Shown here one piece after another: positions 1 through 9,249 of a stretch of 35,381 bases of DNA (position 1 is the first letter of the stretch; the number at the start of each line of letters is the position of its first letter). A program made the translations under genes and the position numbers. The stretch is from NCBI GenBank assembly GCA_021604005.1, contig BQIV01000044.1:1-35381 (forward strand), written 5' to 3'. The notes under the pieces were generated by a model that was not told where the DNA came from, made no database searches, and was given only the letters and a program-made list of their open reading frames with translations. Origin of the DNA: Nitrospirales bacterium (GTDB lineage Bacteria > Nitrospirota > Nitrospiria > Nitrospirales > UBA8639).

Positions 1-1
1 G

Positions 2-136
2 GTGATGCCGGGGGACAATGTCTCGTTTACGGGGGAGTTGATCGCGCCGATTGCGATGGAGCAGGGGTTGCGGTTTGCCGTGCGGGAAGGTGGCCGGACG
101 GTTGGGGCCGGTGTGGTGACGGAAATCTTAGCCTGA
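2..136 (+). CDS. tuf: Elongation factor Tu, C-terminal fragment
   Basis: Only the last 44 codons and the TGA stop are in the window. The peptide begins [20 protein letters not shown] and ends [10 protein letters not shown], the typical end of EF-Tu domain III. EF-Tu delivers aminoacyl-tRNA to the ribosomal A site as a GTP complex. Its place just ahead of rpsJ is the classic str-S10 arrangement. The fragment is about 63% G+C with mostly G-ending codons (26 of 45), clearly richer than the ribosomal protein genes that follow. That could reflect a second tuf copy, gene conversion or strong codon selection. Confidence 0.95.
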   Translation: MMPGDNVSFTGELIAPIAMEQGLRFAVREGGRTVGAGVVTEILA

Positions 137-161
137 GGCTGGAAAGAGGGGTTTTGACACG

Positions 162-473
162 GTGAATGGAGAGCGAAGAATTAGGATTCGGTTAAAAGGG
201 TTCGACTATCGCATTTTGGATCAGTCCGTGCGTGAAATTGTTGATACGGTGATGCGGAGTGGTGCCAGGATTGCCGGTCCGGTTCCGTTACCAACGCGTA
301 TTGAGAAGTTTACCATTCAACGTGCGACTCATTGCGATAAGAAATCTCGTGAGCAATTTGAAATTCGGACTCATAAAAGATTGTTGGATATTATGGAGCC
401 GACGCCAGAAACGATGGATGCATTAATGAAGCTGAATTTGGCCGCGGGGGTTGACGTTGAAATTAAATTGTAA
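162..473 (+). CDS. rpsJ: 30S ribosomal protein S10
   Basis: The 103-residue product matches the normal S10 length, with the family signatures [13 protein letters not shown] near the N-terminus and a central [18 protein letters not shown] stretch. S10 sits in the head of the 30S subunit and, as NusE, also joins NusB in transcription antitermination complexes. The start is GTG at 162, about 10 bases after a GGAAAGAGGGG ribosome binding site at 141-151. It lies 25 bp after tuf and is the first gene of the S10 cluster; no separate promoter is obvious, so it is probably read through from tuf. Confidence 0.97.
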   Translation: MNGERRIRIRLKGFDYRILDQSVREIVDTVMRSGARIAGPVPLPTRIEKFTIQRATHCDKKSREQFEIRTHKRLLDIMEPTPETMDALMKLNLAAGVDVEIKL

Positions 474-544
474 GATCGTGCGCTGTGCTATTCCCGCTGC
501 ATGAATTTTATTTGAACGAGAATAGAGAAACTCAGGGTTGTCAT

Positions 545-1174
545 ATGATTGCTGGTTTGATGGGCAGAAAGTTAGGGATGATTCAAGTCTTTGACGCGCA
601 GCGTAAGTTGTTGCCGGTTACGGTTGTTGAGGCCGGCCCATGTGGTGTCGCGCAAATTAAGACGAAGGATCGTGATGGATATGATGCCGTTCAGGTTGGG
701 TTTGAGGAAATTCAGGAAAAGAAGCTTGCTAAGCCGAACGTAGGACATTTCCGTGCGCGCGAGTCTCGTCTTTGGCGCTATCTTCGTGAGTTTTCTGCGT
801 CTGGTGAGTGTAAGGTTGGTGACCTATTCAAGGTTGATATTTTTTCAGAAGGCGAAGGCGTTGATGTGCAGGGTGTGTCAAAGGGTAAGGGGTTTCAGGG
901 GGTTATGAAACGCCATAATTATTCCGGTGGTCCTGCCACGCACGGGTCAATGTTTCATCGCGCGCCTGGGTCAATTGGTAATGCGTCCTATCCGGCGCGT
1001 GTCTGGAAAAATAAGGCGTTACCTGGTCAGATGGGTAACAAGCGAATCACGGTTCAGGGGTTACGCGTTGTAGAGGTCAGACCTGAAGAAAATTTACTGT
1101 TTATATCTGGGTCGGTTCCTGGCAGTATTGGTTCGCTTGTGATTATCAGAAAATTACAGGGTAAGGAAGCGTAG
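545..1174 (+). CDS. rplC: 50S ribosomal protein L3
   Basis: L3 is an early-assembly protein near the peptidyl transferase centre. The open frame extends upstream to 485, but family alignment favours ATG at 545 (MIAGLMGRKLGM), with AGGG at 534-537 seven bases before it; this gives 209 residues, the usual size. The conserved GVSKGKGFQGVMKRHNYSGG extension and the APGSIGNASYPARVWK and LPGQMGNKR segments are intact. It is followed 5 bp later by rplD. Confidence 0.96.
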   Translation: MIAGLMGRKLGMIQVFDAQRKLLPVTVVEAGPCGVAQIKTKDRDGYDAVQVGFEEIQEKKLAKPNVGHFRARESRLWRYLREFSASGECKVGDLFKVDIFSEGEGVDVQGVSKGKGFQGVMKRHNYSGGPATHGSMFHRAPGSIGNASYPARVWKNKALPGQMGNKRITVQGLRVVEVRPEENLLFISGSVPGSIGSLVIIRKLQGKEA

Positions 1175-1179
1175 AGGAA

Positions 1180-1803
1180 ATGCCAACATACAAGGTCACA
1201 AACGCAGATGGCAGTCAAGCTGAGTCTTTGGAGTTGGGTGAACGCGTATTTGGTGCTCCCGTGGATCGTTCTCTTCTCCATGCTGCTGTAAACATGCAGA
1301 GAGCCTCATTTCGCCAAGGGACTTCATCTACAAAAGGGAGAGGTGAAGTTGCCGGTTCCGGCAAGAAACCGTGGAAGCAAAAACATACGGGGCGTGCTCG
1401 TTCTGGATCAGTTCGCTCCCCTATCTGGCGTCACGGTGGTATTGTGTTTGGTCCGCAACCAAGAGATTACAGCTATCGTATGCCAAGAAAGATGTATCGA
1501 TTAGCGCTTCGTTCGGCCTTGTCTTCAAGGGTGAATGACGGTGATGTGGTGATTCTTGCTGGTATTGCGTTGCCTGAACAGAAGACGCGTCATTTGGCAA
1601 CGGTACTGTCTGATGCCGGGGTATCTGGTGGGGCATTGATTGTAGTTGGTGAGCATTATCTTGCCTTAGAGCGTGCCTCTCGAAATTTGAGCGGTGTGAA
1701 GTTGACGAAGATTGAAAATTTAAATGTGTATGACATTTTACGGTATGAAAAGATAGTGCTTATTCAAGGGGAAGTCGAAAAGATTCAGGAGTTTTGGTCG
1801 TGA
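1180..1803 (+). CDS. rplD: 50S ribosomal protein L4
   Basis: 207 residues, normal for L4. The long internal loop (about residues 45-95) that reaches into the exit tunnel is recognisable by GTSSTKGRGEVAGSGKKPWK and RARSGSVRSPIWRHGG. L4 binds 23S rRNA and in some bacteria represses its own S10 operon; no such leader is visible here. It starts 5 bp after rplC, and its TGA stop overlaps the GTG start of rplW, indicating translational coupling. Confidence 0.97.
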   Translation: MPTYKVTNADGSQAESLELGERVFGAPVDRSLLHAAVNMQRASFRQGTSSTKGRGEVAGSGKKPWKQKHTGRARSGSVRSPIWRHGGIVFGPQPRDYSYRMPRKMYRLALRSALSSRVNDGDVVILAGIALPEQKTRHLATVLSDAGVSGGALIVVGEHYLALERASRNLSGVKLTKIENLNVYDILRYEKIVLIQGEVEKIQEFWS

Positions 1804-2093
1804 CATTGAATCCATATGATATTTTAATCCGCCCTCTCTTGACGGAAAAAATTACGAATATACGTGATAGTAAAAATTGTGTGTCATTTATCGTAAGCCG
1901 CAAGGCATCGAGAATTGATATTGGCCTAGCAGTTGAGGCAATTTTAAAGGTTAAGGTTGAAGCCGTTAACGTGATGAATGTGAAGGGTAAGCCAAAGCGT
2001 CAGGGGCGATTTATTGGTCGTAGGCCTCATTGGAAGAAAGCTATTGTGACACTTAAGGAAGGTGAAAAGGTTGATTTGTACGAAAGTGCGTAA
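1800..2093 (+). CDS. rplW: 50S ribosomal protein L23
   Basis: L23 lies at the tunnel exit and is a docking site for SRP and trigger factor. I place the start at GTG 1800, which overlaps the rplD stop as GTGA and lies 8 bases after AGGAG at 1787-1791. An in-frame TTG at 1794 would be only 2 bases from that site. The 97-residue protein has NPYDILIRPLLTEK at its N-terminus and ends with the basic GKPKRQGRFIGRRPHWKKA segment. Normal length for bacterial L23. Confidence 0.95.
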   Translation: MTLNPYDILIRPLLTEKITNIRDSKNCVSFIVSRKASRIDIGLAVEAILKVKVEAVNVMNVKGKPKRQGRFIGRRPHWKKAIVTLKEGEKVDLYESA

Positions 2094-2138
2094 GTCGATC
2101 CAGAATCTTCTTATTTTGAACTGCTGCGAGTAAAAGAC

Positions 2139-2981
2139 ATGCCAATTAAGGAATATAAACCGACATCGCCTGGCCGTAGGGGCATGTCCTCATTGTCAAG
2201 TGCCGGACTGTCCAAAAATCGTCCAGATAAAGGACTCACTGAAAGTTTATCCAAGTCTGGTGGTCGAAATAATCGAGGTCGCGTCACTTCTCGTTTTCGT
2301 GGAGGCGGGCATAAGAGGCTGTATCGTAAAATCGACTTTAAACGAGACAAGGTGGGGATTGAAGCAAGGGTGACAAGTATAGAGTACGACCCAAACCGCA
2401 CGGCTAGGATTGCGCTCCTCTCTTACAGGGATGGAGAGAGGCGATATATTTTGGCTCCTGATGGGTTAAACGTTGGGGACCGTGTGTATGCAGGGTCGGA
2501 GTCTGATATCCGTATTGGTAATGCCTTGCCGCTCATGTCCATGCCCCTCGGTTCCGTCGTTCATAATATTGAGCTGCGTCCTGGAAAGGGTGCGCAGCTT
2601 GTGCGGAGTGCAGGGTCATCTGCTCAAGTGATGGGGCGAGATGGTGCATATGTTCAGGTCCGTTTGGTGTCTGGCGAAATGCGTCGCATTTTAGGTACGT
2701 GTATGGCCACGATTGGGCAGGTCGGTAATAGTGATCATGGGAATATCACCGTTGGAAAGGCCGGGCGTTCACGTTGGAAGGGGCGACGTCCTCATGTGCG
2801 TGGCGTTGTGATGAATCCAGTAGATCATCCGCATGGAGGTGGAGAGGGAAAGTCTGGTCAGGGTAATCCTCATCCAGTTTCACCGTGGGGTGTTCCTACG
2901 AAAGGCTATAAGACACGAAAGAAGAAGAATCCGTCATCAAAGTTCATTATTTCACGGCGGAAGTCCAAAAAAGGTAAGTGA
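2139..2981 (+). CDS. rplB: 50S ribosomal protein L2
   Basis: 280 residues, within the usual 273-280. L2 is needed for subunit association and peptidyl transferase activity. Seen here are the RNA-binding [19 protein letters not shown] segment, the [20 protein letters not shown] stretch whose histidine lies near the catalytic centre, and the very basic C-terminus [10 protein letters not shown]. It is separated from rplW by 45 bp and is followed 9 bp later by rpsS. Confidence 0.98.
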   Translation: MPIKEYKPTSPGRRGMSSLSSAGLSKNRPDKGLTESLSKSGGRNNRGRVTSRFRGGGHKRLYRKIDFKRDKVGIEARVTSIEYDPNRTARIALLSYRDGERRYILAPDGLNVGDRVYAGSESDIRIGNALPLMSMPLGSVVHNIELRPGKGAQLVRSAGSSAQVMGRDGAYVQVRLVSGEMRRILGTCMATIGQVGNSDHGNITVGKAGRSRWKGRRPHVRGVVMNPVDHPHGGGEGKSGQGNPHPVSPWGVPTKGYKTRKKKNPSSKFIISRRKSKKGK

Positions 2982-2990
2982 GGATCTTAC

Positions 2991-3278
2991 ATGCCTAGAT
3001 CAGTGAAAAAAGGTCCGTTTGTCGATGATCATCTTTTGGGAAAAGTTGAAAAGATGAATGATTCGCGTGAGTCGAAATTAATTAAAACATGGTCGCGTCG
3101 GTCGACAATTGTCCCAGAAATGATTGGCCATACCTTTGGTGTGCATAACGGGAGAAAATTTATTCCCGTGTACGTTACGGAGAATATGGTCGGCCACAAG
3201 CTTGGAGAGTTTTCTCCTACTCGGTTTTTTAAGGGGCATGGCGCAGCAAAAACGGAAAAAGGAGCTGCTTTAAAGTAG
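2991..3278 (+). CDS. rpsS: 30S ribosomal protein S19
   Basis: 95 residues. [16 protein letters not shown] and [20 protein letters not shown] are diagnostic of S19, which pairs with S13 in the 30S head close to the A-site tRNA. The ATG is preceded by GAGGATCTTAC, and the gene is 9 bp downstream of rplB. The 59 bp following it before rplV contain no visible gene. Confidence 0.97.
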   Translation: MPRSVKKGPFVDDHLLGKVEKMNDSRESKLIKTWSRRSTIVPEMIGHTFGVHNGRKFIPVYVTENMVGHKLGEFSPTRFFKGHGAAKTEKGAALK

Positions 3279-3337
3279 TTGATAAGCTGTTAAGGACGAT
3301 TATATTTAATGCGACGTTGTGAATAGAGGTAATTGTT

Positions 3338-3676
3338 GTGTCTGAAGCTCGTGCTCTTTTACGTCATGTAAGAATTACCCCTAGAAAAGCTAGGGAGGTT
3401 GTTGACATGGTTCGAGGTCGGCAAGCTCAAGAGGCATTGCATCTCTTGCGGTATACGCCACGTTCGGCAGCCAGGGTTGTTGAGCAGGTCTTGCAGTCCG
3501 CTGTTGCAAATGCCGGACAAAAGGAGTTGGGCGAACCCGATTCGCTTAAGATTATTCGAGCCTATGTGGATGGTGGTCCGGTGTTGAAGCGGTTTCGTGC
3601 TCGATCCATGGGAAGGGCTAATCCTATCGTGAAACGGACAAGTCATATCACGCTCGTTGTTGGTCCGATGTCTTGA
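3338..3676 (+). CDS. rplV: 50S ribosomal protein L22
   Basis: 112 residues, starting at GTG 3338 with AGAGGT at 3325-3330, spacing 7. The family core is seen in RHVRITPRKAREVVDMVRGR and RFRARSMGRANPIVKRTSHI; the latter forms the beta-hairpin that lines the nascent-chain tunnel and affects macrolide sensitivity. Normal length and intact, with rpsC following after 43 bp. Confidence 0.97.
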   Translation: MSEARALLRHVRITPRKAREVVDMVRGRQAQEALHLLRYTPRSAARVVEQVLQSAVANAGQKELGEPDSLKIIRAYVDGGPVLKRFRARSMGRANPIVKRTSHITLVVGPMS

Positions 3677-3719
3677 GGGTCAGTCTATTGTTTACGTTTA
3701 AGAATGTTGTGAGGTAAAG

Positions 3720-4385
3720 ATGGGTCAAAAAACCCACCCATTCGGTTTTCGTCTTGGTTATACACGAACGTGGAATTCCCGTTGGTATGCGAAGAAAGAT
3801 TTTACCAAGCTTTTACATCAAGATTTAGCGATTCGAGGTCTTGTGAAAAAGCGACTCTATCATGCGGGTATTTCCCGTGTTGAAATCGAGCGATCTGGCA
3901 ATCAAGTGAAGGTGATCATTCATACGGCTCGCCCTGGTATTATTATTGGTCGAAAAGGGGCAGAGGTTGATAAGTTAAAGGCTTCCCTAGAACGTGAATA
4001 TGGCAATGAGGTTTATGTCACGGTAAAGGAAATCAAAAAGCCAGAGTTAGATGCCCAGCTTGTGGCGGAAAATATTGCCACCCAACTTGAAAAGCGCGTG
4101 TCTTTTCGTCGCGCATTAAAGAGAAGCGTCGCGTCGGCTTTACGCCTCGGGGCTCTTGGGGTGCGTGTGTATTGCGCCGGAAGATTGGGCGGTAACGAGA
4201 TTGCGCGCACGGAATGGTATCGCGAGGGACGCGTCCCGCTTCATACTCTTCGTGCAGATGTTGAGTATGGTTTTGCGGAGGCGAAAACGGCTATGGGGCA
4301 AATTGGCGTGAAAGCATGGATTTTTAAAGGAGAAGCCACAATTCCTTCTGTTGAAAAGGCGGACTCGACGTTGGGTTTTCTCTAA
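3720..4385 (+). CDS. rpsC: 30S ribosomal protein S3
   Basis: 221 residues. [20 protein letters not shown] is the S3 N-terminus, and a KH domain follows with the GxxG loop GRKG at residues 77-80. The C-terminal domain contains [20 protein letters not shown] and [18 protein letters not shown]3 forms part of the mRNA entry channel with S4 and S5 and has mRNA-unwinding activity. ATG start preceded by GTGAGGTAAAG. Confidence 0.98.
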   Translation: MGQKTHPFGFRLGYTRTWNSRWYAKKDFTKLLHQDLAIRGLVKKRLYHAGISRVEIERSGNQVKVIIHTARPGIIIGRKGAEVDKLKASLEREYGNEVYVTVKEIKKPELDAQLVAENIATQLEKRVSFRRALKRSVASALRLGALGVRVYCAGRLGGNEIARTEWYREGRVPLHTLRADVEYGFAEAKTAMGQIGVKAWIFKGEATIPSVEKADSTLGFL

Positions 4386-4442
4386 GGCGTACATAGAGCA
4401 ATCGTATTGTAGACCTTCATCGGTGGGTTAAGGGAAGAGCGA

Positions 4443-4862
4443 ATGTTAGCACCAAAACGAATAAAATTCCGTAAAGTCCAAAAAGGTCGAATGCGGGGTA
4501 AGGCTTATAAGGGTGGAAATATCACGCTGGGCCAGTTTGGGTTGAAGGCATTGGAGCCTGGCCGTATTACGGCTCGTCAGCTTGAGGCTGCGCGAATAGC
4601 CATGACCCGTCATGTGAAGCGTGGTGGGCGAATATGGACAAGAGTATTCCCTGATAAACCCGTTACGAAGAAACCCGCAGAGGTTCGAATGGGGAAGGGG
4701 AAGGGGAATCCTGAATTTTGGGTAGCGGTTGTCAAGCCTGGACGTATTCTGTATGAAATGGATGATGTGTCCAAGCCTGTAGCGGAAGAAGCCCTGCGGT
4801 TGGCTGGCCACAAGCTTCCAATTGCGACAAAGTTTGTCGTTCGTGGTGAAATTAATTTGTGA
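4443..4862 (+). CDS. rplP: 50S ribosomal protein L16
   Basis: 139 residues. L16 binds near the A site and helps position t[22 protein letters not shown] opens the protein; [20 protein letters not shown] and the central [20 protein letters not shown] follow, and the Arg in the latter region is the site hydroxylated in some bacteria. ATG start with GGGAAGAGCG just upstream. Placed between rpsC and rpmC as usual. Confidence 0.98.
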   Translation: MLAPKRIKFRKVQKGRMRGKAYKGGNITLGQFGLKALEPGRITARQLEAARIAMTRHVKRGGRIWTRVFPDKPVTKKPAEVRMGKGKGNPEFWVAVVKPGRILYEMDDVSKPVAEEALRLAGHKLPIATKFVVRGEINL

Positions 4863-4878
4863 TTAAGGGGTCATTTCA

Positions 4879-5094
4879 GTGAATGTGAGTGAATTACGAG
4901 ATATGGAAGAGTCTGAACTGCTTGAAAAGGTTCGGCAGTTGAAGGAGGAGTTATTTCATTTCCGTTGCCAGCTTGCGATGGGAAGAATTGAAAACCCAAT
5001 GCGTATTAGGCAGACCAAGCACGATGTAGCCAGGGTGATGACAGTCATCCGGCAACGTGCGTTGGCTCACGGCCATGACGCGGCAAGTCGTTAG
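4879..5094 (+). CDS. rpmC: 50S ribosomal protein L29
   Basis: 71-residue helical protein near the tunnel exit, neighbour of L23. The start is GTG at 4879 with AAGGGG at 4865-4870, spacing 8. ELRDMEESELLEKVRQLKEE and NPMRIRQTKHDVARVMTVIR match the two-helix hairpin of L29. It follows rplP by 16 bp and precedes rpsQ by 18 bp. Confidence 0.94.
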   Translation: MNVSELRDMEESELLEKVRQLKEELFHFRCQLAMGRIENPMRIRQTKHDVARVMTVIRQRALAHGHDAASR

Positions 5095-5112
5095 GATAGG
5101 CTGAATAACAAC

Positions 5113-5382
5113 ATGATGACTACGAGGCGAAAGAAACCCAAGTATTTTTATGGAAGTGTGATTAGCAATAAAATGGCTAAGACTGTTGTTGTGGCAGTGA
5201 CTCGGCAAGTGGCCCATCCACTTTACGGGAAGATCATGAAAAGAATTACAAAGTTGAAAGCGCATGATGAGGGTGATCGTTGTCAGGTTGGTGATCGTGT
5301 TCGGCTGTCCCCTTCTAGGCCATTAAGTAAGGAAAAGCATTGGCGAGTTGCTGAAATTCTATCGAAGGGTGGGAGCATATAA
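5113..5382 (+). CDS. rpsQ: 30S ribosomal protein S17
   Basis: 89 residues with an OB fold. The core [20 protein letters not shown] and [20 protein letters not shown] are typical of S17, a primary 16S rRNA binder needed for early 30S assembly. A short basic leader ([10 protein letters not shown]) precedes the core; the start could equally be the second ATG at 5116. Confidence 0.96.
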   Translation: MMTTRRKKPKYFYGSVISNKMAKTVVVAVTRQVAHPLYGKIMKRITKLKAHDEGDRCQVGDRVRLSPSRPLSKEKHWRVAEILSKGGSI

Positions 5383-5420
5383 GCTGGATGACGTAGTCAT
5401 CTCTCTTATTGAAACTCATT

Positions 5421-5789
5421 ATGATTCAAAATTATACATATCTTGATGTTGCGGATAATTCAGGCGCGAAAAGTGTTCGGTGTTTTCATGTGCTTGGTGG
5501 AACAAAGCGTCGGTACGGTTCATTGGGAGATTTGATTGTCGTCTCTGTGAGGGAGGCAATTCCAAAGGCTTCGGTAAAAAAGGGTGATGTGGTCAAGGCT
5601 GTCATTGTGAGGACAAAAAAGGGACGACGTCGTGTTGATGGTTCTCATATTAAATTTGACCGGAATGCCTGTGTGTTGGTGAATGCACAAGGCGATCCAA
5701 TTGGAACTCGAATATTTGGTCCTGTTGCCCGAGAGCTACGTATGAAAAAGTATATGAAAATTATTTCACTAGCCCCTGAAGTTATTTAG
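5421..5789 (+). CDS. rplN: 50S ribosomal protein L14
   Basis: L14 forms an intersubunit bridge and is the binding site of the silencing factor RsfS. The frame is open from TTG 5409, but ATG 5421 gives [17 protein letters not shown] and 122 residues, the standard L14 start and length. No strong Shine-Dalgarno sequence lies before either start. [20 protein letters not shown] and [10 protein letters not shown] are conserved family segments. Confidence 0.95.
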   Translation: MIQNYTYLDVADNSGAKSVRCFHVLGGTKRRYGSLGDLIVVSVREAIPKASVKKGDVVKAVIVRTKKGRRRVDGSHIKFDRNACVLVNAQGDPIGTRIFGPVARELRMKKYMKIISLAPEVI

Positions 5790-5807
5790 CGTGGTGGAGG
5801 TTCAGTT

Positions 5808-6158
5808 GTGAGTCAAGGCGTGCGGGATCGAGGAAAGTGTCGAATAAAAAAGGGTGATACCGTAATGGTTATCGCTGGTCGAGACCGTGGGAAAATCGGG
5901 AAGGTCCTCTCTGTTTCGATACGAGCCGGTCGAGTAATGGTTGAAAAAATTAACATAGTGAAACGCCATACAAAACCTACTCAAAAAAACAAGCAAGGCG
6001 GAATATTAGAAAAAGAGGCCTCAATGGCCATTTCGAATGTTATGCCCTACTGCGAAGCCCTTAAAAAGCCATCTCGTACCAGAATGAAAATTCTTGAAGA
6101 TGGACGGAAAATACGTGTGTATCAGAAGGCTCCTGATGAGCCATTGGATAAAAATTAA
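5808..6158 (+). CDS. rplX: 50S ribosomal protein L24
   Basis: 116 residues; starts at GTG 5808 with GGAGG at 5796-5800, spacing 7. A KOW motif is visible in [20 protein letters not shown], followed by [21 protein letters not shown]24 initiates 50S assembly and sits at the tunnel exit. The protein is about ten residues longer than many homologues, the excess being at both ends. Its TAA stop shares one base with the ATG of rplE. Confidence 0.96.
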   Translation: MSQGVRDRGKCRIKKGDTVMVIAGRDRGKIGKVLSVSIRAGRVMVEKINIVKRHTKPTQKNKQGGILEKEASMAISNVMPYCEALKKPSRTRMKILEDGRKIRVYQKAPDEPLDKN

Positions 6159-6766
6159 TGAAAAACGGACAAAACTCTGAAAAGCAGAATGAGAGTGCGG
6201 TTTCGTCGGCTGGCCAGTCCTACACGCCGAGATTAAAAGCTGTGTATCATGAACGGGTAGTGCCGGCTATGCTGAAAGACTATGCGTATGCAAATGCGAT
6301 GCAGGTCCCGAGACTTGATCGTGTAGTCTTAAATGTGGGAATGGGGGAAGCTGTTCAAAATGTCAAACTTTTAGAAGGTGCCTTGCTTGAGCTTAAACAA
6401 ATTACGGGTCAAAAACCTGTTATGACGCGCGCCAAGAAAGCCATCGCAGGATTCAAGCTTCGAGAGGGAATGCCCATCGGCGCAAAGGTTACTCTGCGAG
6501 GCAATAGGATGCATGAGTTTTTAGATCGTTTAATGAATATTGCGCTTCCAAGAATTCGTGACTTTCGTGGGGTATCCACGAAAGCATTTGATGGAAACGG
6601 AAATTATACGTTGGGATTAAAGGAGCAGCTAACGTTTCCTGAAATTAAGTACGATGAGGTGACATCTATTCATGGAATGGACATTACAATTGTAACGACA
6701 GCCAAGCGAAATGATGAGGCTCGGTCGTTATTGGCGCACTTGGGTATGCCATTTAGAACTTCATGA
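6158..6766 (+). CDS. rplE: 50S ribosomal protein L5, N-terminally extended
   Basis: L5 binds 5S rRNA and contacts P-site tRNA. The conserved protein begins around residue 23 ([20 protein letters not shown]), so the 202-residue product has about 20 extra hydrophilic residues compared with the usual 179. The ATG at 6158 overlaps the rplX stop, but only a weak GGAT lies upstream. No later ATG falls before the conserved part except one in PAMLKDYA, which is too late. [12 protein letters not shown] and [20 protein letters not shown] are family signatures. Confidence 0.96.
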   Translation: MKNGQNSEKQNESAVSSAGQSYTPRLKAVYHERVVPAMLKDYAYANAMQVPRLDRVVLNVGMGEAVQNVKLLEGALLELKQITGQKPVMTRAKKAIAGFKLREGMPIGAKVTLRGNRMHEFLDRLMNIALPRIRDFRGVSTKAFDGNGNYTLGLKEQLTFPEIKYDEVTSIHGMDITIVTTAKRNDEARSLLAHLGMPFRTS

Positions 6767-6790
6767 TTCTCGAAATAAGGGGCCAGATAA

Positions 6791-6976
6791 ATGTCAAGAC
6801 TCGCTTTACGCAATAAAGCCGCAAAAAAACCAAAGTTTGAAGTTCGATGTTATAATCGATGTCCCTTATGTGGGAGGGTGAGGGGGTTCCTTCGCCGGTT
6901 TAGCATGTGCCGAATTTGTTTTCGGCTGTTAAGTCTTAAGGGAGATATTCCTGGAGTAACCAAGTCAAGTTGGTAG
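6791..6976 (+). CDS. rpsN: 30S ribosomal protein S14, zinc-binding type
   Basis: 61-residue short form of S14 (rpsZ type). Cysteines at residues 24, 27, 40 and 43 (CPLC and CRIC) make the zinc ribbon of the C+ form; the ~100-residue C- form lacks them. [20 protein letters not shown] is highly characteristic. S14 completes late 30S head assembly. ATG at 6791 after AAGGGGCCAG. A 104-bp spacer separates it from rpsH. Confidence 0.97.
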   Translation: MSRLALRNKAAKKPKFEVRCYNRCPLCGRVRGFLRRFSMCRICFRLLSLKGDIPGVTKSSW

Positions 6977-7080
6977 GAGTTTTGTCGTGAGTAGGTTGTT
7001 GTGAAATTATTGATCGCGATATACAGAAAATAAAGACAATGAATAGAGTAAAAATTAAGACAGGACGGTGGGAGTAGCCA

Positions 7081-7485
7081 ATGTCGATGACTGATCCAAT
7101 TTCTGATCTTTTTGTTCGTATTCTCAATGCGGGAGCAAGGGGCCATGAAAAGGTTCGTATTCCCGCATCGCGCGTCAAGACGGAAATTCTGAAAATTTTT
7201 CAAGCAGAAGGTTTTATTAAGCAATATCAGTCAATTACCAGTGATGGGCATGAGGTGTTAGAAGTCGAGCTTCGGTATTTCCCAACCCGTCAAAAAAAAT
7301 CATATATCACAGGTATTAAGAGAATCAGTAAGCCAGGGCGGCGAGTTTATGTCGGGAAAAAAGATATTCCCCGAGTTATGAATGGACTTGGTGTTGCCAT
7401 TTTAACGACCCCAAGCGGGGTGCTCAGTGATTATCAGTCACGACAACAGGGGGTTGGGGGAGAGGTTCTCTGTCATATTTGGTAG
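7081..7485 (+). CDS. rpsH: 30S ribosomal protein S8
   Basis: 134 residues. MTDPISDLFVRILNAGARGH and the C-terminal LTTPSGVLSDYQSRQQGVGG are diagnostic; the latter contacts helix 21 of 16S rRNA. In E. coli S8 represses the spc operon at the rplE region; no clear equivalent is seen here. ATG at 7081 follows GGTGGGAG. A 12-codon mini-ORF at 7039-7077 ends 3 bp before this start and contains that ribosome binding site. Confidence 0.97.
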   Translation: MSMTDPISDLFVRILNAGARGHEKVRIPASRVKTEILKIFQAEGFIKQYQSITSDGHEVLEVELRYFPTRQKKSYITGIKRISKPGRRVYVGKKDIPRVMNGLGVAILTTPSGVLSDYQSRQQGVGGEVLCHIW

Positions 7486-7549
7486 AAGGCGATTTTACTT
7501 TCCGGTATCGCTGTGCAAGGTGTTGGTGATTTAATGGATAAGGTGCAAC

Positions 7550-8089
7550 ATGTCTAGGATAGGTAGGAAGCCCATCGTTATTCCACCGAAGGTGGATGTA
7601 AAGATAGATGAACATGAAGTTGCCGTGAAGGGTCCTCTTGGTCAACTGACCTGGCCATTACCGCCCGGAGTTACGGCTCATGTTGAGGATGGCCATTTGA
7701 ATGTGTCCCGCAAAGGTGGTGGAGCGGAGCTTCGTGCTTTACATGGATTAACTCGTGCGGAACTATCGAATCAAATAGAAGGTGTGCTTAATGGATATGA
7801 GCGGACGCTTGAGCTGACTGGCGTGGGCTACCGGGCTCAAATTCAAGGGCAGTCTCTCACATTTAACGTTGGGTTTTCGCATCCTGTTTTGCTTGATTTG
7901 CCTGAAGGCGTGAAGGCCACTGTTGATAAACAGACCGTGGTTTCGCTCAAAGGAATTGATAAACGGCTTGTCACTCAAGTGGCGGCAAAGATACGAATGG
8001 TTAAGTCTCCTGACGTGTATAAACAAAAAGGGATTAAGTATTCCGGGGAGGCGTTGAGAAAGAAAGCCGGTAAGGCAGGGAAGAAATAG
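7550..8089 (+). CDS. rplF: 50S ribosomal protein L6
   Basis: 179 residues, standard length. [20 protein letters not shown] opens the first of two similar RNA-binding folds; [20 protein letters not shown] starts the second, and [20 protein letters not shown] is the conserved C-terminal signature that binds near the sarcin-ricin loop. The gene sits between rpsH and rplR as in most spc operons. Confidence 0.98.
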   Translation: MSRIGRKPIVIPPKVDVKIDEHEVAVKGPLGQLTWPLPPGVTAHVEDGHLNVSRKGGGAELRALHGLTRAELSNQIEGVLNGYERTLELTGVGYRAQIQGQSLTFNVGFSHPVLLDLPEGVKATVDKQTVVSLKGIDKRLVTQVAAKIRMVKSPDVYKQKGIKYSGEALRKKAGKAGKK

Positions 8090-8097
8090 GGTATAAC

Positions 8098-8463
8098 ATG
8101 AATCCAATGGTGAAACGACAGGGGCTTGCAAGGCGACGCGCACGTGTTAGGCAGCGGGTGGTTGGAACGTCGACACGTCCACGATTGAGTGTCTATCGTA
8201 GTAATAATCATATTTATGCTCAGATTATTGACGATGAGTCAGGGCGAACCTTGGTCTCGGCTTCAACATGTGATCCTGGCTTGCGCAAAGACATACAGTC
8301 TGGTGGAAATATTCAGGCTGCTGAAAAGGTTGGTCTCTTGTTGGTTGAGAGAGCAAAAGCTATACCGATACAGAAAGTTGTTTTTGATCGTGCAGGGAGG
8401 ATGTATCATGGGCGGGTCAAGGCTTTAGCTGATGCTGCACGGTCAGGTGGGTTGGAGTTTTAA
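8098..8463 (+). CDS. rplR: 50S ribosomal protein L18
   Basis: 121 residues. L18 binds 5S rRNA with L5 in the central protuberance. [40 protein letters not shown] and [20 protein letters not shown] are typical. ATG at 8098; a second ATG lies three codons on (MVKRQGL) and is an equally plausible start. It begins 8 bp after rplF. Confidence 0.97.
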   Translation: MNPMVKRQGLARRRARVRQRVVGTSTRPRLSVYRSNNHIYAQIIDDESGRTLVSASTCDPGLRKDIQSGGNIQAAEKVGLLLVERAKAIPIQKVVFDRAGRMYHGRVKALADAARSGGLEF

Positions 8464-8524
8464 ATTTTCCATGTATGATTTTATTAGCTGGGAATTAGGC
8501 TGTAGTGGAGAGGAGTGTCGCTGA

Positions 8525-9037
8525 GTGCGTGTAAATATTGACGAACTAAATTTACGAGACAAGCCGGTTGTCATTAATCGAGTGGCCAAGGTTGTGAAGG
8601 GTGGAAAGCGATTTTCATTTTCCGCCTTAGTCGTAGTCGGTGACGGCGAAGGGTGGGTTGGCGTCGGAAAGGGAAAGGCCACCGAGGTTCCCTCGGCCAT
8701 TGCGAAAGCTGTCGAGCATGCGAAAAAACATATGATTCGAATACCGCTGAAAAATGAAACGATCCCGCATGAAGTGCATGGGCACTTTGGTGCGGAACAC
8801 GTATTATTAAAGCCCGCCAAAAAAGGAACAGGTATTATTGCTGGTGGTGCAGTCAGGGCGTTGCTCGAGGTTGCCGGCACACATAATATTGTCGCCAAAA
8901 CATTGGGACGAGGAAATCCATTTAATGCGGTTCGTGCAGCCTTAGAAGGGTTAACGCAATTACGTGACCCGCAGCAAGTTCGGCACATACGTCAGCAAGA
9001 GGGTGAGCACGAAGAGTCACTTCCGAAGGTAGGGTGA
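8525..9037 (+). CDS. rpsE: 30S ribosomal protein S5
   Basis: 170 residues, GTG start at 8525. The N-terminal double-stranded RNA-binding-like domain has [20 protein letters not shown] and [20 protein letters not shown], the loop where spectinomycin and ram mutations map in E. coli. The C-terminal domain has [21 protein letters not shown]5 works with S3 and S4 at the mRNA entrance and in decoding accuracy. Its stop overlaps the first candidate start of rpmD (GTGA). Confidence 0.97.
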   Translation: MRVNIDELNLRDKPVVINRVAKVVKGGKRFSFSALVVVGDGEGWVGVGKGKATEVPSAIAKAVEHAKKHMIRIPLKNETIPHEVHGHFGAEHVLLKPAKKGTGIIAGGAVRALLEVAGTHNIVAKTLGRGNPFNAVRAALEGLTQLRDPQQVRHIRQQEGEHEESLPKVG

Positions 9038-9249
9038 ACGTAATGGGAACTACTGATCAAGAAAACTCTACAGCAACACTCGTTATTCAGCTCAAAAAAA
9101 GTCCTATCGGCAGCCCAAGGAACATCAGGCGAAACTTGATGGGGCTTGGATTGCGTCGAATACACCAAGTTGTTCACCGTCCTGATACGAACCAAGTGCG
9201 TGGGCTCGTTAATAAAGTTAAGCATCTAGTCGAGGTAACACATCCATGA
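9034..9249 (+). CDS. rpmD: 50S ribosomal protein L30
   Basis: The conserved part [31 protein letters not shown] and [14 protein letters not shown] identify L30. With GTG 9034 (overlapping the rpsE stop) the protein has 71 residues, about ten more than usual at the N-terminus. ATG 9043, with AGGGTGA at 9031-9037 spaced 5 bases ahead, gives 68 residues and is a reasonable alternative. Its own TGA overlaps the rplO ATG, so translation is coupled on both sides. Confidence 0.93.
   Translation: MNVMGTTDQENSTATLVIQLKKSPIGSPRNIRRNLMGLGLRRIHQVVHRPDTNQVRGLVNKVKHLVEVTHP

Noticed and set aside
485-544. 20-codon extension of rplC from 485
   Set aside because: The start is not ATG, the residues are unlike L3, and ATG 545 has a spaced AGGG.
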